Source of the DNA: Janthinobacterium lividum
GTDB lineage: Bacteria; Pseudomonadota; Gammaproteobacteria; Steroidobacterales; Steroidobacteraceae
NCBI GenBank assembly: GCA_943327025.2
Contig: CALPVO020000010.1
Coordinates: 1 to 15,795 of the forward strand
Reading direction: 5' to 3'
DNA length: 15,795 nucleotides
In this document: piece by piece, positions 6,174 to 13,909 of the stretch
How positions within the stretch are numbered: position 1 is the stretch's first letter
Layout of the letters: every line of letters starts with the position of its first letter
Position numbers and translations under genes: made by a program
The notes under the pieces: model-generated
What the model saw: only the letters and a program-made list of their open reading frames with translations
What the model was told of the DNA's origin: nothing
Database searches by the model: none

Positions 6174-7565
6174 ATGAGCATCATCCCACCGAACATCCCG
6201 CTGGACCTTGAGGCACTCGCTGCCGCTTCGCGCACACCGGCCTACAAAAAGGTAGCGCGCGTCTCCGGCGAGCAAAGCGCGGTGAATGCCAAAGCACCGG
6301 ACCCGGGCATCGCGCCGGTGCTCATTCCGAAGGAACGCTATACCTCGCGCGAGTTCATGCAGCGCGAGTGGGACCATATGTGGACCAAAGTGTGGCTGCT
6401 CGGCGGGCTCCTGCAAGACTTGCAGGAAGCCGGCGACTACATCTGCACGGAAATCGGGAAAGAGTCCGTGCTCATCGTCCGCCAGCAAGATGGCGGCGTG
6501 CGCGCGTTCTACAACGTCTGCCTCCATCGCGGCAACCGCCTGCGACCGGAAGGCCACTCCAGTGCCGACTCGTTCAAGTGCCAGTACCACCACTGGGAAT
6601 ACGAGATTGACGGCCGCTTCAAGCGCATTCCGGACCTCGACACGTACCCACAAGGCGCCCCGAATTGCCGCGGCCTGCGCGAGTTACCGTGTGCCACCTG
6701 GAATGGGTTCGTGTTCTTCAGTCTGAACCCCGACGCAGAGCCACTAGAACAGTTCCTCGAACCCATCGGTGAACACCTGCAGGCGTACAACATCCACAAG
6801 ATGGCGCTGGTGAAGGATGTGACCGTCGAGTGGGACTGCAACTGGAAGACGTCCGTGGACGCCTTCAACGAGACCTATCACGTGCAGGGCATTCACCCGC
6901 AGCTCATGTGGTACCTGCATGACCTCGACGTGCAGGTGGACTGCTACGAGCGGCACAACCGCTATCTCATTCCCTTCGGCACGCTGTCGCCGCGCGTCCG
7001 CACGCCCAACACCATTCCCGAGCCCATCAAGACCATCATGAAGGGCGCGGGCATGGACCCGGCGGACTACGACAACCCGATCAGCCAGATTCGCCGCGAT
7101 GTGCAGAAGTTCAAGCGCAAGCATGGTGGTGAACAAGGCAAGGATTACTCGCAGCTGAATGACGACCAACTGACGGACGATTACCACTACACCATCTTCC
7201 CGAACGTGCAGCTGAACACGCATGCCGACGACGTGATGTTGTTCAGGCAGCGTCCGCATGCCACGGACCCGGACAAGATGCTTTACGACATCTGGGTGCT
7301 GGAACTCGTGCCGGACGGCAAAGAATGGCCAGAGCGGCCGCGCCACCTGCAGTTCCGCCATGGCGACAAGTCCATCGGCCTTGTGCTCGACCAGGATGCT
7401 GCGAACCTGCCGGGCGTGCAGGCCGGTATGCATTCCGCTGGTTTTGACGGCCTGTGGATTGGTGAGCAGGAACTGCGCATCCGCCACCACCATAAAGTCA
7501 TCGACGATTATCTCGAGGGCCGCCAGGGCCGTGGCAACCCGCCACCCGCCCCGGCGACCCCGTAG
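6174..7565 (+). CDS. Rieske non-heme iron oxygenase, large (alpha) subunit
   Basis: A 463-residue cytoplasmic oxygenase expected to hydroxylate a substrate with O2 and electrons from a ferredoxin. The Rieske domain has C116-x-H118-RG and C136-x2-H139-x-W141, the full [2Fe-2S] ligand set. The catalytic domain has NWKTSVDAFNETYHVQGIH with His236 and His241 as iron ligands and Glu233 at the bridging position three residues before the first histidine, where naphthalene dioxygenase has Asp. The third iron ligand is probably Asp408 in LDQDAANLPGVQ. The tail is proline-rich. AGGA (6161-6164) precedes the ATG. No small (beta) subunit gene is adjacent, which suggests an alpha-only oxygenase. The Rieske ferredoxin at 14694 and the ferredoxin at 4349 are candidate electron donors. 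Substrate not deducible. Confidence 0.93.
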   Translation: MSIIPPNIPLDLEALAAASRTPAYKKVARVSGEQSAVNAKAPDPGIAPVLIPKERYTSREFMQREWDHMWTKVWLLGGLLQDLQEAGDYICTEIGKESVLIVRQQDGGVRAFYNVCLHRGNRLRPEGHSSADSFKCQYHHWEYEIDGRFKRIPDLDTYPQGAPNCRGLRELPCATWNGFVFFSLNPDAEPLEQFLEPIGEHLQAYNIHKMALVKDVTVEWDCNWKTSVDAFNETYHVQGIHPQLMWYLHDLDVQVDCYERHNRYLIPFGTLSPRVRTPNTIPEPIKTIMKGAGMDPADYDNPISQIRRDVQKFKRKHGGEQGKDYSQLNDDQLTDDYHYTIFPNVQLNTHADDVMLFRQRPHATDPDKMLYDIWVLELVPDGKEWPERPRHLQFRHGDKSIGLVLDQDAANLPGVQAGMHSAGFDGLWIGEQELRIRHHHKVIDDYLEGRQGRGNPPPAPATP

Positions 7566-7589
7566 CCCGGTCATCCAGAGGAGATTCCC

Positions 7590-8591
7590 TTGGCCACCCC
7601 GCCTATCCATCCCACGACACTCGCGCCGTTGACGCGTGAGCAACTGCTGCGTGCTTACCGGCAGATGAAGACCATTCGCGAGTTCGAGGAACGGCTACAC
7701 GTCGAAATCCAGACGGGTGAGATTCCCGGCTTCACGCACCTCTACTCCGGCCAGGAAGCCGTGGCAGTAGGCGTGTGCGAACTCCTGAGTGATGCGGACT
7801 ACATTGTGAGCACGCATCGCGGCCATGGCCATTGCATCGCCAAGGGCTGCGATGTGGTGGGCATGATGAAAGAGATCTATGGCCGCCACGACGGCCTGTG
7901 CAAGGGCAAGGGCGGCTCCATGCACATTGCGGACTTCGACAAGGGCATGCTCGGTGCCAACGGTATCGTGGGCGGCGGCCAGCCGCTCGCCGTGGGCGCC
8001 GCTATCGCCTGCCGCAACCGTGGTGATGGCACGGTCTCGGTCGCCTTCGGTGGCGACGGCAGTAGCAACCAAGGCACCGTGTTCGAGGCCATGAACCTCG
8101 CCGTGGTCCTCAAAGTTCCCGCGCTGTTCGTGTGGGAAAACAACGGCTACGGTGAACATACTGGTGCCGATTACTCCGTGGGCAGCCGTGACATTGCCGG
8201 CCGTTGCCGTGGCTTCGGCATGCCGGCCGAAGTCTGCGACGGCAGCGACTTCTTCGCGGTCTTTGAGACGATGGGCCGCATGGTTAGCCGCGCCCGCGCC
8301 GGCGAAGGCCCGGCCGCCATCGAAGCCCGCATCACGCGCTTCTTCGGCCACTTCGAAGGCGACCCGCAGTTGTATCGCGCCAAGGACGAGACCAAGCGCC
8401 TGCGCGAGAGCATGGACTGCCTGAAAAATTTCCGGGCACGGGTCACCGCCGAGAGCTGGCTGGAAGCTGGCGAACTCGACGCCATCGACAGCGAAGTGCT
8501 CGCCCTCATCGACCGTGCGGTCGCCGAAGCCCGGGCCTCGTCGCCGCCGGCCGAAGCCGACCTGTACGCCGACGTCTACGCCGAATACTGA
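7590..8591 (+). CDS. TPP-dependent 2-oxo acid/acetoin dehydrogenase E1, alpha subunit
   Basis: A 333-residue alpha subunit of a heterotetrameric E1, which decarboxylates a 2-oxo acid (or cleaves acetoin) using thiamine diphosphate and passes the acyl group to lipoyl-E2. The TPP motif runs from GDG (155-157) to NN (184-185). HRGHGHCIAKG (76-86) and KGKGGSMHIAD (105-115) are the usual active-site stretches; the latter resembles AcoA and PdhA proteins. The start is TTG at 7590, supported by AGAGGAGA a few bases upstream; the next in-frame ATG is codon 26, inside the conserved region. The E1 beta gene follows after 9 bp. Acetoin-type versus pyruvate or branched-chain specificity cannot be settled by eye. 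Confidence 0.9.
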   Translation: MATPPIHPTTLAPLTREQLLRAYRQMKTIREFEERLHVEIQTGEIPGFTHLYSGQEAVAVGVCELLSDADYIVSTHRGHGHCIAKGCDVVGMMKEIYGRHDGLCKGKGGSMHIADFDKGMLGANGIVGGGQPLAVGAAIACRNRGDGTVSVAFGGDGSSNQGTVFEAMNLAVVLKVPALFVWENNGYGEHTGADYSVGSRDIAGRCRGFGMPAEVCDGSDFFAVFETMGRMVSRARAGEGPAAIEARITRFFGHFEGDPQLYRAKDETKRLRESMDCLKNFRARVTAESWLEAGELDAIDSEVLALIDRAVAEARASSPPAEADLYADVYAEY

Positions 8592-8600
8592 GGACTCCCC

Positions 8601-9611
8601 ATGCCAGTCAAATCCATGCGCGACGCCATTAACGACGCGCTGCATCTCGAAATGGCCCGGGACCCGTCCATCATCGTGCTCGGTGAGGATGTGTCCGGTG
8701 GTGCCGGCGGCACCAGCGGCGAACGCGAAGCCTCCGGCGGTATCTTCGGTGTCACGAAGGGCTTGTTGCCCCGCTTCGGCGACCACCGGGTCATCGACAC
8801 GCCCATCACCGAAAGCGCCATCATCGGCGCGGCCGGTGGTGCAGCACTCGCAGGCCTCCGTCCTGTCGCAGAACTCATGTTCGCCGACTTCGTCGGCGTC
8901 AGCCTCGACCAGATCTTCAATCAACTGGCGAAGTTCCGTTACATGTTTGGCGGCAAGACCAACTGCCCGGCGGTCATCCGCTTGGCCATGGGTGCCGGCA
9001 TGAACATGGGCGCGCAGCATTCGCAGACCATGTATTCCATGCTCACCAGCGTGCCGGGTTTGAAGGTCGTCATTCCTTCGAACGCTTACGACGCGAAGGG
9101 CCTGATGATTACCGCACTGCGCGGCAACGACCCGGTGCTCTTCTTCGAGCACAAGGCCCTCTACCCCCGCAAGGGTGAAGTGCCCGATGGTGCCTACACC
9201 ATTCCCTTCGGCGAGGCCTCGTTGGTTCGCGAAGGCGAGCATGTCACGGTGGTAGCTCTTGCCCGCATGGTGCCCTTCGCGGAGAAGGCCATCGATGCGC
9301 TGGCGAAGGACGGCATCACCTGCGACCTCATCGATCCGCGCACCACTTCCCCGATGGACGAAGACACCATTCTCGAGAGTGTCGAGAACACCGGACGTCT
9401 AGTGGTGGTGGATGAAAGCAACCCGCGTTGCAGCGTCGCCAGCGACATCGCCGGTATGGTGGCCGCGCGCGGCTTCCACAGCCTGAAGGCGCCGGTGCAA
9501 CTCGTAACCGCCCCCCACACACCCGTGCCTTTCGCGCGTGAACTGGAACGTGCCTACGTGCCCAGCCCCACCCGTATCGAGGCCGCCATCCGTGCCGTGA
9601 TGAAGGATTGA
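8601..9611 (+). CDS. TPP-dependent 2-oxo acid/acetoin dehydrogenase E1, beta subunit
   Basis: A 336-residue transketolase-like beta subunit that pairs with the upstream alpha subunit to form E1. It shows VLGEDVSGGAGG (26-37) with the conserved glutamate (E29) that contacts TPP, DTPITESAIIGAAGGAAL (residues about 64-81), and the C-terminal transketolase domain with DLIDPRTTSPMDEDTI and VVVDE. The Shine-Dalgarno TGAGGA overlaps the stop codon of the alpha gene, so translation of the two is probably coupled, which suits an equimolar complex. The E2 gene follows after 12 bp. Length is normal for AcoB/PdhB proteins. Confidence 0.92.
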   Translation: MPVKSMRDAINDALHLEMARDPSIIVLGEDVSGGAGGTSGEREASGGIFGVTKGLLPRFGDHRVIDTPITESAIIGAAGGAALAGLRPVAELMFADFVGVSLDQIFNQLAKFRYMFGGKTNCPAVIRLAMGAGMNMGAQHSQTMYSMLTSVPGLKVVIPSNAYDAKGLMITALRGNDPVLFFEHKALYPRKGEVPDGAYTIPFGEASLVREGEHVTVVALARMVPFAEKAIDALAKDGITCDLIDPRTTSPMDEDTILESVENTGRLVVVDESNPRCSVASDIAGMVAARGFHSLKAPVQLVTAPHTPVPFARELERAYVPSPTRIEAAIRAVMKD

Positions 9612-9623
9612 GGTAAAAAATCA

Positions 9624-10859
9624 ATGAGCAAAATCAATGCGATAACGATGCCCAAGTGGGGCATCGAAATGCAGGAAGGGACGATCAACGGCTGGCATGC
9701 CACGGCGGGCCAAGTGCTCGGTAAAACCGAACCCCTGCTGGACGTGGAAACCGAAAAAATCGTCAACACGGTAGAGACCCCTGTTGCCGGAACCCTTCGC
9801 CGCATCATCGGCCAAGTGGGTGACACCCTCGCGGTGGGAGCGCTCATCGGCTTGATGGCGGATGCCGCGGTGAGCGAAGAGGAACTAGACCAGTTCATCG
9901 CCAACTTCAAAGGCGCCGATACCTCGTTCGAACCCGCGGCCGATGCCGGTCCTGCACCAACGGCTACTCCCTCGGCTCCCGAAGAGAGCAGCGGCGAGGC
10001 CCGCGTCAGCCCTATTGCACGCCGCGTCGCGGAACGGCTTGGGGTAGACATCTCCAAGGTCGTGGGTACTGGCCGCAATGGCCGCGTGTCGAAGGAAGAC
10101 GTGGAGGCTTATCACGCGGCTCAGGCCAGTGGCGCAGTCGTTGCGGAAGTTGCCAGCAAACCCGCTCCGGCAGACGACGGCAGCACCAACCCGGCCACCC
10201 GCGAAAAAATGACGTCCATGCGCCTGACTATTGCGCGGCGCCTGAGCGAGAGCAAGCAGACCATCCCGCACTACCGTCTCGGGGCCGATGTCGATTTCAC
10301 AGGCCTCTTCGCGCGTCGTGCCGAACTCGTGGCGGCTGGCCAGAAGGTGTCCGTGAACGATCTGCTGCTGCGCGGCGTGGCACTGATGCTAGGCAAGCAT
10401 CCGCAACTGAACGCGCACTTCGCGGGCGAAGAAGTGGTGAAGTTCGCTCGCGCAGACGTGTGCGTGGCTGTCTCCACCGACGGCGGCCTGTCGACTCCGG
10501 TGCTACGCGATGTGGCGAACAAGACCGCAGCGGAAGTGGCGAGCGGTGTGGCAGATCTCGCGCAGCGTGCCCGCAATGGCAAGTTGGTACGTGAAGAAAT
10601 CACCGGCGGTACATTCACGGTGTCCAACCTCGGCATGTATGGCATCGACCAGTTCGACGCCATCATCAACCCGCCGCAGGTGGCTATTCTCGCCGTGGGC
10701 GCTGCCCGCGAACGCGTCATCGCCCGCAACGGCGCGGCCGTGGTTGCCAAGGTGGCTACTCTCACCCTGTCTTGTGACCACCGCGTGGTGGATGGCGCAG
10801 TGGGTGCGGCCTTCCTCGCGGACCTGCGCACCTGCCTGGAGAACCCCGCCACGCTCTAA
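9624..10859 (+). CDS. Dihydrolipoamide acyltransferase (E2) of the 2-oxo acid/acetoin dehydrogenase complex
   Basis: A 411-residue E2 that carries the acyl group on a lipoyl arm and transfers it to CoA. Domains in order: one lipoyl domain (about 3-80) with Lys45 in DVETEK as the lipoylated residue; an Ala/Pro-rich linker; a peripheral subunit-binding domain (about 127-163, VSPIARRVAERLGVDISKVVGTGRNGRV read in parts); a second linker; and the catalytic domain (about 193-411) with the DHRVVDG motif (H386 and D390). This is the ordinary acyltransferase form, not the alpha/beta-hydrolase fusion found in some AcoC proteins. The E3 partner is not encoded here and may be supplied by the housekeeping lipoamide dehydrogenase. 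Confidence 0.92.
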   Translation: MSKINAITMPKWGIEMQEGTINGWHATAGQVLGKTEPLLDVETEKIVNTVETPVAGTLRRIIGQVGDTLAVGALIGLMADAAVSEEELDQFIANFKGADTSFEPAADAGPAPTATPSAPEESSGEARVSPIARRVAERLGVDISKVVGTGRNGRVSKEDVEAYHAAQASGAVVAEVASKPAPADDGSTNPATREKMTSMRLTIARRLSESKQTIPHYRLGADVDFTGLFARRAELVAAGQKVSVNDLLLRGVALMLGKHPQLNAHFAGEEVVKFARADVCVAVSTDGGLSTPVLRDVANKTAAEVASGVADLAQRARNGKLVREEITGGTFTVSNLGMYGIDQFDAIINPPQVAILAVGAARERVIARNGAAVVAKVATLTLSCDHRVVDGAVGAAFLADLRTCLENPATL

Positions 10860-10910
10860 ACCGCGTGGCAAGGCCAAAAGCTCAAGAGGCTTCAAGAGAA
10901 GTAGCAAACC

Positions 10911-10928
10911 GGCCGAACTGGTTCGGCC
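10911..10928 (+). promoter_or_regulatory. Perfect hairpin just before the quinoprotein ribosome binding site
   Basis: GGCCGAAC-TG-GTTCGGCC is a perfect 8-bp inverted repeat ending 2 bases before the GAGGAAG Shine-Dalgarno (10931-10937). It lies in the only sizeable gap (82 bp) of the operon. It could lower downstream translation, protect the upstream mRNA, or be a protein-binding site. No U-tract follows. Confidence 0.45.
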
Positions 10929-10941
10929 CAGAGGAAGCAGC

Positions 10942-12867
10942 ATGAACGATACTCACCACCGGAGCCCTCAATCTTCGGTCATATCGAACACGGTCAGCGC
11001 TTGGCGTGCCAAGCTCTTCCTCTGCTTTTCACTAGCCGCGTCTTGTGTCCTCCCGACGCTTGCGGTCGCCGCGGAGGCGGCAGCGACTCCGCCAACAGGC
11101 GAGCAGGTGTACCTCGAGCGCTGTGCCCAGTGCCACGAGGGCGGTGTGCCCAAAGCGCCGCACAAGATGTTCCTGCAAATGATGGCAACCGATGCTATTC
11201 ACGATGCCTTGTCCACGGGCATCATGCAGCAACAGGCCACCGGCTTGAGCGCCGCCGCACGCGTGGCGGTAGCCGAGTATCTCGGCGGGCAGTCGCTTGC
11301 CGACAGTCAAGCCAAGCCGGAAGCGCAGCGCTGCAGCGGCCCTGCAGCAAAGTTCGATTTGAACAGCCCGCCCGCCAAAGCCGGCTGGGGCATGGACCGC
11401 CAAAATCGCCGCTTCGTACCCGCAGAGATAGGGGGACTGGCCGCCGCCGACTTGCCTAAGCTGAAGCTGAAGTGGGCTTTCGGCTACCCCAAGGCCCAGC
11501 GGGCGCGTTCACAGCCCTTGGTGGCGCTAGGCGCGGTCTATGTGGGCAGCCAAGACGGTACGGTGCATGCGCTGGATTTTGCTACCGGCTGCACGCGCTG
11601 GACTTTCCGTGCTTCCGCCGAGGTACGTACCGCCATCCAGATGGACGGTTGGGTAGCGGGTACGCCGGCACCAGCACGTCCGCTACTGTATTTCGGCGAC
11701 CTGATGGCGCGTGTCTATGCCGTGGATGCACTGACCGGCCAGCTGGTTTGGAAGACCAAGGTGGATGACCACCCGAACGCTACCGTTACCGCAGCCCCGG
11801 TGCTTTATGACGGTCGGCTGTACGTTCCCGTCAGTTCGCTGGAAGTGTCCAGTGCCGGCGACCCGAAATACGCCTGCTGCACCTTCCGCGGCAGCATTCA
11901 TGCGCTGGATGCCAAGACCGGCGCCACCATTTGGCAGTCGTACACCATCCCTGCAGCGCCCAGCCGGACCGGCACCACCAGTGTAGGCACGGCAATTCTG
12001 GGGCCTTCGGGAGCGCCCATCTGGAATACCCCTGTGCTGGATACCAAGCGTGGGGTGCTGTACGCCGGAACTGGTGAGAACTATTCCAGCCCCGCAGACG
12101 ACCGCAGCGATGCGCTGCTCGCTTTCCGTCTGACTGACGGCAAGGTGCTTTGGGCCCGCCAAAAGACCAGTGGCGATGCCTGGAACGTTGGCTGCATGCT
12201 GCAAAACGCCAACTGTCCGAAGGAAGAAGGTCCGGACGTAGATTTCGGCGCAGCTTCCATCCTCACCACCCTGCCAGACGGCACCGACGTACTACTCGCC
12301 GGACAGAAGAGTGGTGATGTTTACGCCGTGCGCCCTGAGGACGGCAGCTTCGTGTGGCACCGTAAAGTCGGCCGTGGCGGAATTCAAGGCGGCGTTCATT
12401 TCGGCATGGCCCTGGATGGCAACACGCTCTACGTTCCCATTTCGGACATGACCGGCGAAGAAGCGGAAGGTACCAACAAGAACAAGGGACCGCCGCGCGC
12501 TGGCATGCATGCCTTGAACGCAACGACGGGCGAAGTGCTTTGGTCGACGCTAGCGGATGACCGCTGCCATGGCCTCCAGTACTGCGAACCTGGCATTTCG
12601 GCGGCCGTCACAGCCATCCCAGGTGCCGTCATCGCCGGCCATATGGATGGCCGTTTGAGAGCCTACGAGCAGGCCACCGGAAAGGTTCTCTGGGAGACGG
12701 AAACCCGTCAGCCGTTCACCACCGTCAATGGTATTGCGGGTATGGGCGGCTCCATGGGGGGCGGCGCCGGACCAGTTGTCCAACAGGGGCATCTGCTGGT
12801 GAATTCCGGTTATGGGGTGTATTTCCACCTTCCGGGCAACGTATTGCTGGTTTACGCACCGGAGTAA
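10942..12867 (+). CDS. Exported PQQ-dependent dehydrogenase with N-terminal cytochrome c domain
   Basis: A 641-residue quinohemoprotein expected to oxidise an alcohol in the periplasm and pass electrons through its own heme. Residues 1 to about 45 form a signal peptide (WRAKLFLCFSLAASCVLPTL, then AVAAEA). The cytochrome c domain has CAQCH (61-65) and a probable axial Met95 in STGIMQQQATGLS. The beta-propeller starts near 148 (GWGMDRQNRRF) with repeated PQQ-type blades: QDGTVHALDFATG, ARVYAVDALTGQLVWKTK, GSIHALDAKTG, and GRLRAYEQATGKVLWETE. Vicinal cysteines C312-C313 and a GTGENYSSP segment (376-384) suit the PQQ site. The cytochrome-first order resembles polyvinyl alcohol dehydrogenases. The ATG at 10942 has GAGGAAG; the open frame upstream overlaps the E2 gene and is not used. 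Confidence 0.9.
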   Translation: MNDTHHRSPQSSVISNTVSAWRAKLFLCFSLAASCVLPTLAVAAEAAATPPTGEQVYLERCAQCHEGGVPKAPHKMFLQMMATDAIHDALSTGIMQQQATGLSAAARVAVAEYLGGQSLADSQAKPEAQRCSGPAAKFDLNSPPAKAGWGMDRQNRRFVPAEIGGLAAADLPKLKLKWAFGYPKAQRARSQPLVALGAVYVGSQDGTVHALDFATGCTRWTFRASAEVRTAIQMDGWVAGTPAPARPLLYFGDLMARVYAVDALTGQLVWKTKVDDHPNATVTAAPVLYDGRLYVPVSSLEVSSAGDPKYACCTFRGSIHALDAKTGATIWQSYTIPAAPSRTGTTSVGTAILGPSGAPIWNTPVLDTKRGVLYAGTGENYSSPADDRSDALLAFRLTDGKVLWARQKTSGDAWNVGCMLQNANCPKEEGPDVDFGAASILTTLPDGTDVLLAGQKSGDVYAVRPEDGSFVWHRKVGRGGIQGGVHFGMALDGNTLYVPISDMTGEEAEGTNKNKGPPRAGMHALNATTGEVLWSTLADDRCHGLQYCEPGISAAVTAIPGAVIAGHMDGRLRAYEQATGKVLWETETRQPFTTVNGIAGMGGSMGGGAGPVVQQGHLLVNSGYGVYFHLPGNVLLVYAPE

Positions 12868-12907
12868 GACCCATCGCGGAGTGGGTGATGGGGTGACGGG
12901 GTTGGGC

Positions 12908-12913
12908 TACACT
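12908..12913 (+). promoter_or_regulatory. Candidate -10 element of the PhzF-family gene
   Basis: TACACT preceded by GGGC lies about 42 bases before the ATG at 12955. It closely resembles the GGCTATACTCT of the main operon promoter (here GGCTACACTCT). No clear -35 is seen. A weak stem (CCCATC 12870-12875 with GATGGG 12887-12892) lies between it and the preceding stop codon. Confidence 0.4.
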
Positions 12914-12954
12914 CTTGCTCAAGTCCCCTTCGCCCCACAGGAGCCCCCTCCGCA

Positions 12955-13854
12955 ATGTCTCGTCAGGTCACCATTTTCCAGGTAGATGCGTTCACCCAAA
13001 CGCTCTTCGCCGGCAATCCGGCAGGCGTCGTCCTCGGCGCCGAGGTCCTCACCGACGCCGAGATGCAGGCGATTGCCCGCGAATTGAACAACACCGACAC
13101 TGCCTTCGTACTGCCCGGGGATGGCAGCGACCACGACCTGCGCATACGTTTTTTCAACCCGCACAACGAAACCGGTTTCGTTGGCCATGCCACCGTCGCG
13201 GCCCATATCGCGCGCTTGGCTGCCGGCCAAGGCACGGCCGGCATGGTGCGCCAGAAGTCCACCACCGGCCTCTATGAGGTGGAAGTCACTGGCGGCGAGA
13301 CGCCGAGCGTGAGCGTCGCCTACTCGGCTCCGCAGTTGCTGGCCCCGTTGGGCGACAAGGAACGGTCGATGCTGCTGGACGCCATGGGCCTCAGCAGCGT
13401 GGCGCTGGATGCGAAATGCCCACTCGCCATCGCGCGGCGCACCAGCACGCGGTTGATGATTGGCTTGCGCGAACCCGAGGCACTCGCCGCGCTGTCGCCG
13501 GACGCAGAGGCGCTGAAGCGCCTAAGCGCGCACCTCGGCGCCGATGCCTACTTCGCCTTCGTGCGGGATGCGCATGGCCCGGGCACCACGGCTTCTCGCT
13601 TGTTCTGCCCACACTTCGGCATGCCGGAAGACCCGGTCAGCGGCAATGCGCACGGCATGTTGGGCGCCTACCTGGTGGCGCATGGCTTGCTGCCAGTGCG
13701 CGTAGGGCGCGCCTCGTTCCGTGGCCGGCAGGGCGAATCGCTAGGCCGCGCGGGCGAGGTGGATGTGGAGATCGAAGGCGAGAGCGGTCACCCGCGCCGC
13801 GTGCGCGTCAGTGGCACTGCGCGCATCGTTTACCAAGCCAGCCTGACGCTGTAG
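12955..13854 (+). CDS. PhzF-family protein (phenazine biosynthesis-like isomerase fold)
   Basis: A 299-residue protein of the PhzF/diaminopimelate-epimerase fold. Members are isomerases or of unknown function, and the name does not imply phenazine synthesis. Seen: VDAFTQTLFAGNPAGVVL (10-27), the family's first active-site segment ELNNTDTAFVL (43-53), NETGFVGHATVAAH, and PHFGMPEDPVSGNAHGMLGAYLV. Aligned to PhzF of Pseudomonas fluorescens, catalytic Glu45 corresponds to Asp48 here; the His of the GHAT motif and the Asp of the DPVSG motif are kept. The ATG is preceded by CAGGAG (12938-12943). It is 87 bp after the quinoprotein gene and probably has its own promoter. Role in the island unknown; no phenazine genes are nearby. 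Confidence 0.88.
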   Translation: MSRQVTIFQVDAFTQTLFAGNPAGVVLGAEVLTDAEMQAIARELNNTDTAFVLPGDGSDHDLRIRFFNPHNETGFVGHATVAAHIARLAAGQGTAGMVRQKSTTGLYEVEVTGGETPSVSVAYSAPQLLAPLGDKERSMLLDAMGLSSVALDAKCPLAIARRTSTRLMIGLREPEALAALSPDAEALKRLSAHLGADAYFAFVRDAHGPGTTASRLFCPHFGMPEDPVSGNAHGMLGAYLVAHGLLPVRVGRASFRGRQGESLGRAGEVDVEIEGESGHPRRVRVSGTARIVYQASLTL

Positions 13855-13859
13855 GCATT

Positions 13860-13893
13860 GGTTTGCTAGCGACTAACGAGTCGCCAGCAAACC
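13860..13893. terminator. Long hairpin between convergent PhzF and ABM genes
   Basis: A 15-nt arm (13860-13874) pairs with 13879-13893 around an AACG loop with a single A/C mismatch. It starts 5 bp after the PhzF-family stop and ends 16 bp before the stop of the convergent small gene. Neither strand has a following U-tract, so it may act with Rho or as an mRNA end stabiliser. Confidence 0.65.
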
Positions 13894-13909
13894 CAGTCCT
13901 CTCACTACT

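Noticed and set aside
7695..9242. A 515-codon open frame on the minus strand opposite the E1 alpha and beta genes
   Set aside because: It is antisense to two clear enzymes with matching motifs and continuous spacing, has a low-complexity His/Gly/Ala-rich composition and no recognisable domain. Long antisense frames are common at this GC content.
10882..10898. Short direct repeat TCAAGAG twice before the quinoprotein gene
   Set aside because: Only 7 bp each and not linked to any recognisable promoter; easily due to chance.
10510..10941. Upstream extension of the quinoprotein reading frame into the E2 gene
   Set aside because: The extension overlaps the catalytic domain of E2 in another frame. 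The ATG at 10942 has a good ribosome binding site and begins a plausible signal peptide.
10942..12867. A polyvinyl alcohol degradation operon
   Set aside because: The quinohemoprotein resembles PVA dehydrogenases in domain order, but no oxidised-PVA hydrolase gene lies beside it. The family name is not evidence for the polymer as substrate.
12955..13854. Phenazine biosynthesis
   Set aside because: Only the PhzF fold is present, the catalytic Glu position is Asp, and no other phz gene is nearby.
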